The notes under the pieces: generated by a model | What the model was told of the DNA's origin: nothing | What the model saw: only the letters and a program-made list of their open reading frames with translations | The model's database searches: none | In this document: positions 56,828 through 64,000 of the stretch, in pieces | Layout of the letters: every line of letters starts with the position of its first letter | Position numbering within the stretch: the first letter of the stretch is position 1 | DNA from: Halictus rubicundus | Lineage: Eukaryota; Arthropoda; Insecta; Hymenoptera; Halictidae | Assembly: GCF_050948215.1 (NCBI RefSeq) | Contig: NC_135157.1 | Location: forward strand, 2,170,001-2,234,000 | Length of the DNA stretch: 64,000 bases | Reading direction: 5' to 3' | Program-made: the position numbers and the translations under genes

Positions 56828-59800
56828 ATAGACTTTATTTACCTATTTCCGTTTCTTTTACTAACTGTAAATAATGGAGTGGACTTAAAAACAAAAGTTT
56901 CTGTGCCGCAAACTTAGTCCGTCGAAAAAACTCTCGGTGTTGTTCGAACTGCCCCCCTCAGCGCGATTATCGTTTCGTCTGACTTGATTTGAGCACTTCT
57001 CCCTTCAATTTGACGGAGTAAAAAATCGATCCTGATAATGGAAGGAGTCTTTAAGCGCGGAAGAAAAGCCCGCGAGCAGGATTTGTCAATCGGTTCGGCG
57101 CGGCGCATAGTGATCGAGGCGATCTCGTAGGACTCGCGGTGCGGAACTTTTTACGCAACCCGATAGTCGATTCATCATCCTGACCACTCGATCAACGCCT
57201 AACAGACATCAGCCCTACGAAGAACGTGAAGCACGATGAAGTCCCCCCGGTGAATTTGGTTTTTAGGCAAAGTAGCCTCCATCAGCGACGTAATACTCTT
57301 CATTAAATAACGCTCTCGCGTCCTCAGACTTGCACGGGTCCCAACAAGATGGATCGTCAAGCATTCAAACATTTATTCACCGTCGAGACGAGCGTTTTTT
57401 TTTTCTTTCTTATTCAGCCCGATTCGAATTATTTCCTGATTTCCACTTTTCTCATCGGCGCACAGTGCGGACAAACGGCCTGTTTTCGGCGCTTCTCGTA
57501 GTTTGGTTATTAATGTATATGTAAAGGAAATTTTTTACGGACAATTATATTTACCAATATAGTTAATAATTTTAACAAAAAAAAATAATTTTTAGAAAAA
57601 AAATGTATTATTAAAAATTAACAAATTTATTTTTAAAAACTAACAAGTTTAGAACAAAATTAATAATAAATGAACCATATGTAAAATTAACAATAATAAA
57701 CTTAAACAAATTATAATACTAGTGAATGAAATGAATAAACTTAACAAAACGCTATTCGCTATCCGAGTCATTCTCAGTACTTTGATTGCGACCCAGAATC
57801 ATTGACTCTCCTGATCTTGCACATCTCGATCTATCCTTACATTCTTATTATTTTTTCAATAGTTACATACATTAAAAACAAATTAAAAATACATGAAAAT
57901 GATTGATATATAATTATTGCAAAATTGTATTATGCATAAAAATGATTATTATATGATTATTATTAACAATTTCCATCCTAATACGCATGTTTTGCAAAAG
58001 AAATGTATTTCATATCGTGATATACACGAATATTGAACTTTCCCAGTAAATTCCCCACTGTAACTGTGGCGAACAAATGGCAAAATTTTTTACACAAATC
58101 CAAATTTGTTTACAAATGTATATTTACTGTTAATTATTCACAGAAAATGAAATTTAACAATATAACTAATACATTTAAAAAGAGAATAACAAATTTTCCA
58201 CGATAGATCCTAAAGGAAAGGTATGGACACTTCTTAAAAAGTTTATAAAATTGAGAGTCGCAAAAAGTCGCAGACAAAACTATGAAATTCTTAAACTATA
58301 ATAAGTAATGTATCCGAATATGCATGCATCTCAGAATATATTTTGCCGTTTTTGTTTTATGTTAATTTGAAGTTTTATCTGCAATTAACAAATAAAACCA
58401 CAGTTGAAAATTTGTACAAAAAATAAATCTACTTTATTAAATGTATAAAGAATGCATATTCCTTGGTAAGCACTTTCCATTACACAGAATTATTATTGCA
58501 CACTCATTTACAGTTAATATAATATTTTTCGATTTTTGGCACTTTAGAGAGTGCCTCCATGGCCAAATTTTTTTACAAAAATCTAAATTTGGTTACTAAT
58601 GCATATGTAATGGTAATTAGTCACGAAAAATTAAATTTAACAATAAAATTAATAAGTTGAAAAAAAAATTATTTTTATGCATAAAAAAAATTGTTAAATG
58701 ATTTTTAAATGAATAATAATATGAATTTCCTGCTAATATGCAATTCTGCCAAAGGAAATTTTCGTGCGTCGTCAAATAAAAATGTAGTGAGATGTGCCGA
58801 CTTGTCCACACTGTGCGGCGACGCGAAAGTCTCCGGGATGATATCGGAAGCGATTAATCGATAAAAAAAGAAATATCGTAAATAACAAGCGGGAAACGCA
58901 GACATTCCATCGAACCGCCGGTAATATTTTATCTTCACTCCCGTGTGAAAGCTTTAAAAGAAGAATGGGAGAACGCCTTTTTCCCGGATGTTCGTCCGTC
59001 AATCTTCGTCGCGGGCCAACGGCATCAGTATGCCAGTCAGGTAGGATCGTTTATGCGAGATCTGCGCCGCGGTGTCACAAGATCGAGAGAAGATAGAGAG
59101 AAGCCATTGGCCGATGGCCAGATGTATTAAGATCGCATTTGGGGACGGATCGGTATCCTGATGGATCGCTTGTCGATTACGTGGTCTAATCCGACTTCTA
59201 TGACTATGGTAAACTAGGGTCACCGGGACATAATTTGTCATTTCGGTCTTGCCAGGACCCCCCCCTCCCCCACCCCTCGGTCAACAAGATCGAATCGCCG
59301 CCGAAACATTTTCGTTTTCCTTGGAGAGTGAAAGGGAGGAGAAGAATAATGTTTTTGGTCAGATTTTATTCATTGAGCGGTGAGATCTTCATTCGATGCG
59401 GTCACTGATACGTCGTAAAGATTGAATTACTTCTAAACATGCAGCTTAGGATTGTGTAGATGTAACGTTCATATAGATGGCAGTTGAGAGAGATTTTTTG
59501 TTTGTTGCGATTAGTTAACACATCATGCACTGGTGGTTATTGCGTAACTTTTGAAAGCGTTGGGTATAAATTTAACCTTATTATTTATTGAAATTTATTT
59601 TAAAATTTATATTTAAATTTAGTTATTAAAAATTTTTTGAAGTGTTTAAATTTGCGGTTATTAATTTGATTAAAAAAAAAATCAAATTAACATCAAAATA
59701 ACAAGTTCATACCTCCAGTAACACACTTCATGTGGAGATAACGAAAAATTTGCACTTTTATAAAACGAACGCGGTAGCACAACTGGTAAATGAATTTTTA

Positions 59801-59990
59801 TATAAACTTTTCACTTGCAGGTGAAGTACCCAAGCATAGTTAATACCTGTTTATTGGTTTTTATATCATTACCAGGCTGTGGATGTTATGTATTTATAAC
59901 AAAAATGAGTAGGTATAAATTAAAATAGCAAAAAGAGAATTTGGGAGCATCGATGTATTATTTTCAACTTACTAAAATTATTAACCTTCG
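56828..59990. other. Non-coding, extremely AT-rich with related sub-blocks
   Basis: Three diverged blocks resemble each other (near 57512, 58116 and 58597), each with AATG.ATAT.TA.TG.TAATT followed by A/T-rich AAATTTAACAATA..TTAATA. Two of them share GGC.AAATTTTTTTACA just upstream. This may be an old tandem or satellite-like repeat. The GC-richer parts (56.9-57.3 and 58.9-59.3 kb) have only chance frames, and a poly-C-rich tract lies near 59259-59277. No gene is supported. Confidence 0.4.
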
Positions 59991-59994
59991 GACT

Positions 59995-60666
59995 CCTGCG
60001 GGTTCTAGGCCTATGCCGGAGTCATTTCTGACTCATACCGATACTTCATTAATACGGTTTTAGTCCGATATAAGACGATGGTTTGGGACCGGCTTTCGTC
60101 GTATTTCGGATAAGGGTACTTATGCCAGTTTGACTTTGTTCAGAATGTGCGAGATACTCGAATGCGTAATGCTTCAGCGACTATGATAAAAGATAATGAA
60201 AATATACTTCAGTTTTTAAATTTCAAAAGAAATTTTTTTGATTTTGGTCTGATATTTTTCTCAATTTTTTCGAAAACCATATGTTTTACAAAAAAAGTAA
60301 TACAACATAAAAGACGCAGCATGTCCAGACGTACAAGTTTTGTTGAACATAGTATTCGATACAATCAATAATTTAGAAGGTATTCGAGAAAAACGATTTT
60401 ATGAGCATTTCATTAATCATTTTAATGTTTGAGGGTCGGGGGAGGTGGGGGCAGGTTTTCCCGTTATCCGATCGAGGTCAAACTTTGCACAGATTTTTTT
60501 TTATATTAATTGGAACAATCTGGGCGGGGAGATAAACAAAGTTTTGAAAAAATTTTTGTCAAGAGTAAATAACAGCCACCCTATTGTACATATTGACAGT
60601 CTCTCGAGGTTATCCCCACCGCTACGGCGACGGGTCACGAATGACTCCGGCATAGCATACGGAGGG
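59995..60666. mobile_element. TTAA-flanked (piggyBac-like) element, 672 bp
   Basis: TTAA lies at 59991-59994 and 60667-60670. The ends are CCTTCGGACTCCTGCGGG and, reversed, CCCTCCGTATGCTATGCC. Just inside, TATGCCGGAGTCATT is an exact inverted pair (60012-60026 and its complement near 60640), then TCTGACTC against CGTGACCC. The interior is AT-rich without transposase. The block GATATAAGACGATG near 60070 recurs near 4110. Confidence 0.7.
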
Positions 60667-60705
60667 TTAAAGACAGAAAGAACGTTTTGGGCTCCTGTTT
60701 CTTAA

Positions 60706-60935
60706 CACATTCACGACCGCTGACGCGAATTCACGTCCTGTAATTTTTGTTTCTGAATGCGGCAACATTAGGCGCATTAATGGGATTGGATTTAAATTTA
60801 AATTATTGATTAATTTAATAAATTAATTAATCCTTGCTTTAGCGATACAAGTTTGCAGCAACCAGCTTCAGAATTTCATTATTTTCGCCGGTATTCAGTA
60901 TTAGAAACGGACAAGATTTGCCGGTCGCGAATGTC
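60706..60935. mobile_element. TTAA-type MITE, about 230 bp
   Basis: TTAA at 60702-60705 precedes CACATTCACGACCGCTG. On the right, reversed, GACATTCGCGACCGGCA follows TTAC's complement GTAA. The inverted similarity covers about 14 of 17 bases, and the right target site is mutated. Confidence 0.5.
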
Positions 60936-60939
60936 TTAC

Positions 60940-62249
60940 AATTGATACAGAAAATCTTAATTTTCCATGAAGATCCGCAGTGTAATCGTTACTTACCTTC
61001 GCAATATATATCTAGGAACACTTGTATGAAGGTTTTAAACACCAAAATAAAAGTTGATTTTTGCCCTTTGTCGTCGCGCTATGACGCGTACCGATAAAGG
61101 CGGAAATCGGCGGCTAGAAGACAGCGACCGATTCCGTTTACGAGGAGTCGCGCCGCGGTCCCGTTTACAGCGAGCGATTCCGCGGAAATTTCGAGGATGC
61201 GCGCTCGTAACGCTAAGAATTGTACTCGAGTATGGTCCATTAACCGGGGAAATATTTCGTACGTGAGCTCCTCCGACCCGTGCACAGAACGTATCTCGCG
61301 CATCGAGATGTCGGCTCTCGATACGACCGGCAATATACGGACAGCTTCGAATGCCGCGTCCCCGCTTGAATACGGAATGCGATTTTGAAACGTGTGTCGA
61401 CTCCGGGCTCAAATTCGGCTACAGGGATAGGGCAGCGAATGATCTCTCTCCTTTTTTTCTGCTTTCCTTCTACCTCTCCCTTTCTCTATATTTCCCCCTC
61501 TTTCTCTTTAGAAGACTGCTCTCGGTTGTTGCTCGACGTTTCTTTTCGAAATGTTGCTCCCTTTACAACCGGGACTAGAACATTACCTACACCTAATGAG
61601 TAGACTACGGATCATTATCCTAAATAATAATAATTGTTCAAGTCAATTGTAAGAAACCGAAGCTAAAGCTTTTCTATTTCAGTCTTTAGTTTTCCCAATT
61701 CATTTTTGTCATATTTTGTCTACTCATGAGTACACTGTGGACCTTTATACAAATTTCCATTTTCATACTTAATTTTATGAAAACTGAAATAAAAGATTTT
61801 CTTTCCTCGACTAAAAGATGCCTTGCGATGGAAATAAAATAAAAATATTACTGTTCAATTAATAATAATAAGTTTACTTGCGAGAGTTTTCTCACGCCGT
61901 CCTCTCAAGCTGTTCCATTGGGTAAGAAAATAATTCCTGTAAAGAATTAAATTAATTGGATCACAGGAAGACGCAGCATATTTATGTTAAACTTGTAATA
62001 AATAGGTGCATGAATGGAAATAGCACGAGTATAAAATCATACAGATTTAATGGTGGAAGTTACATTGCGGTATTGCTGCGAGCTAGTTAACGCGAAATAG
62101 TCTTCATTTGTACAAATTAAACATGTGCTTTAATATACATTTAGACAGAACTAAATACTAAATAAGTAAGGAATTATAAAATACGTCACTTAAATTTTCA
62201 CGGCTCTCTTTCCATTTAGCATTTTTCTATTAGATTACTATTTATTCTA
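60940..62249. other. Non-coding stretch, nothing recognised
   Basis: A GC-rich patch at 61.05-61.5 kb has antisense-overlapping frames (up to 125 codons). The rest is AT-rich. Confidence 0.4.
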
Positions 62250-62253
62250 TTAA

Positions 62254-62335
62254 TCCTTTGCACTCCTATGTCCTCCCTTTGTCGAGGCTGTGGCGACATT
62301 GAACAGGTGTTTACAAAATTCCGGAGTGCAAAGGG
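62254..62335. mobile_element. Short TTAA-flanked MITE, 82 bp
   Basis: TTAA lies at 62250-62253 and 62336-62339. The ends TCCTTTGCACTCCTATG and, reversed, CCCTTTGCACTCCGGAA are close to those of the 17444-17683 element, of which this is probably a shortened relative. Confidence 0.65.
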
Positions 62336-62339
62336 TTAA

Positions 62340-63124
62340 TGCACACGATGCAAATTCAGACCAGTGTTTTAAGACGGCAAATGGCATTTGTAAACAGGAA
62401 GAAGCTTGTAATAACATAAAAAAATAATGGCCAGATGATCATGTTCTTCATATATGCTCGTGTTACATAGTCATATTAAACGTTCACATTAAAAAAGAAA
62501 CTTGGCGCGACTCAATATCTCAAAATTTCTCATTCGATGCGCTACGTCCTTCTAACGTCCAGTTGATCTTAAATCTTGTAGAGATTATTTTGTCGTGAAG
62601 TGGAATAAGTGTAGAGGGCAACGTGCTAAAAATTTTATAGTTGAACAATAAGGTCCACCCTAGCCGGGAGCATTATCGGTGGCGTGGATGCGATCATCGC
62701 AGTGTCTGGGTTTAGAAAGTCTCGGTGAAATAGTTCCTCCAGGCAACCCTACGCGCAGTTATAGCCGGATAACGTTTAATAGATGCGCCTTCGTATCGCT
62801 AGATACGGTTTTAAAGCCGGGCAATATGAGCGCGATTAGATCGGACCGTGCGGGTTCACGAGGTTCTCGCGGCTAAGGAGATGCTAAAATGTAGTAAGCC
62901 CCGATGATCGACGGAACCGTGCTCGAGACATTTCCTACGGCCGAGGAAAGGCTCTCCGGAATCGATCCCGAAGAGATTAAGTCGCGATCTTGATCCCTCG
63001 GTTTCACTGTGCGAGGCGATAAAATTTTGTAGTGCGGTCGGCTTCGCGGCTTTCCTTTGTTACAGAAAGCAATGAACACCTTTTGAATAAAACATATTCG
63101 AAATGGTAGTTGAAATAGTTTTCC
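62340..63124. other. Non-coding stretch, nothing recognised
   Basis: Positions 62340-62680 and the parallel stretch after the 17.4-kb MITE share short phrases (CTAAATAAGTAAGGAAT, CAATTGATCTT), suggesting that the flanks are also related. No gene is seen. Confidence 0.35.
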
Positions 63125-63235
63125 TTAACCCTCACCTCACTCTCGTGTAAATTTGACACATTTTTCACGGAAAGATAATGTTATTCTGTCGTTTGTAAAA
63201 TAATTGTTCTCAAACTTTGTGACTTTCATTTTTTT
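63125..63235. repeat. Half copy of the 40789-41007 TTAA-type MITE
   Basis: TTAACCCTCACCTCACTCTC then CGTGTAAATTTGACA, TTTTTCACG and CAAACTTTGTGACTTT parallel the left half of the 40.8-kb copy. The right half is absent. Confidence 0.55.
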
Positions 63236-63274
63236 AACATGAAATGTACACAACGTGTCTCAAAATTTTGTACT

Positions 63275-63420
63275 TCCTTGAAAGGGGTGATTACTGAGGC
63301 CATTTAAAATAAATTTTTCCTGTACGGAAATGTTCTCCACGGCTTTGTTAAAGAGTTATTAACGAAAAACACGGACCAATCAGAACGCGGCTACAGCGGA
63401 CATTAGCGTTGGCATTGGCC
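63275..63420. repeat. Half copy of the 6199-6536 foldback family
   Basis: AAATGTTCTCCACGGCTTTG, GAGTTATTAACGAAAAACAC and GGACCAATCAGAACGCGG match the left arm of the 6.2-kb element closely. The second arm is missing. Confidence 0.65.
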
Positions 63421-64000
63421 GAGCCGGAATCCGTAATTTTCCCCGTAATATAGGTCTAAAGAAATGTATTGAATAATTCGTTGTAGATGAATCTTTACAA
63501 TCTCAATAGTCGTAAATGAAAAAATTTAGTATTCGCCATTTTGACAGGTCCCGTATTTCTCGTGTAATAATTCCGCGTACCTCGTGCGTCCTTAATTATA
63601 TTTGTAACAAACATTCTACTTTACTCATTTCTCTATATAAGATTCTGGTTGAAGTAGTTTTAGGTCTAACTGGGATAAATAATATTGTACTTCCCTAACG
63701 TGGAATTGTTAATTGTAAATAAAAGATTAATTAAATATGAAATTATAAATTTAAATTTTTGGAATGATATTTTTGCGAGGATGTATGAAACATAATTATT
63801 TTAATTTCATTATATTTCATGCTCTGAAACTCGCTTTGCGATGTATGAATAATTACGAATATCAAGAAATATATAGCTGCCTTGTAGAGAGAATTTCGTT
63901 CATGTGCAGATATAATGTAAAAAAGTTTCATTTCACGAATAACGGCAGAAAAATTTCTTTCAAGTAAATATTTAAAATTACTGCAGAAAAATACATATAC
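63421..64000. other. Non-coding AT-rich window end
   Basis: Short overlapping frames only. Nothing is recognised. Confidence 0.4.

Noticed and set aside
59765..59840. tRNA-like stretch (GCGGTAGCACAACTGGTAAA)
   Set aside because: It resembles an internal A-box but lacks a B-box (GGTTCGAATCC-like) at the right distance and cannot fold into a cloverleaf by eye.

Overview
The window is 64 kb of an animal nuclear genome, almost certainly an insect and most likely a hymenopteran such as a bee or ant. The reasons are spliceosomal exon borders, long intronic or intergenic stretches, CpG-rich GC islands alternating with very AT-rich DNA, and a mixture of mariner, Transib-like, hAT, pogo/Tigger-like and piggyBac-like (TTAA) element remnants. 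The order-level placement is inference. Nothing bacterial, no RNA gene and no CRISPR array is visible.

Only one host gene is supported. It runs on the + strand with two coding exons, 20000-20815 and 22167-23362. They are joined in phase 0 across a 1351-bp intron with good splice sites. Together they encode the first 670 residues of a hydrophilic, low-complexity protein with four PPxY motifs, a twice-used ELTFY(Q/E)ID(S/G)PV motif, and Gly, Asn and Ala runs. A phase-2 donor (AAG|GTCAGT) shows that the protein continues in exons I could not locate, and an acceptor six bases before the ATG points to an upstream exon. I do not recognise the family. The tens of kilobases on either side may be its introns.

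The rest is dominated by short non-autonomous transposons and their fragments. From left to right: a 616-bp near-perfect palindrome (5395-6010) beside a pogo-type MITE fragment that abuts a second foldback (6110-6536); a 210-bp pogo-type MITE (12172-12381); TTAA-flanked MITEs at 13.9 and 17.4 kb; an 873-bp hAT relic with terminal repeats, target duplication and a decayed dimerisation domain (26335-27207); TTAA elements at 27.2 and 28.2 kb; a 666-bp element with 125-bp inverted arms (29531-30196); two Transib-like elements of about 1.05 kb with CACAGTG ends and CGTCG target duplications (31261-32298 and 36852-37929); two mariner-type elements of 467-468 bp in opposite orientation (41093-41560 and 56359-56825); a foldback of about 800 bp (50640-51440); and a cluster at 54.2-55.4 kb made of a DDE transposase fragment, a truncated copy of the 666-bp element and a pogo-type fragment. 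More TTAA elements lie at 60-62 kb.

Several repeat families share internal sequence while carrying different ends, which suggests serial nesting and recombination among non-autonomous elements. All repeat relationships come from comparing the window with itself by eye. Borders are good to a few bases where terminal repeats and target duplications are stated, and approximate elsewhere.
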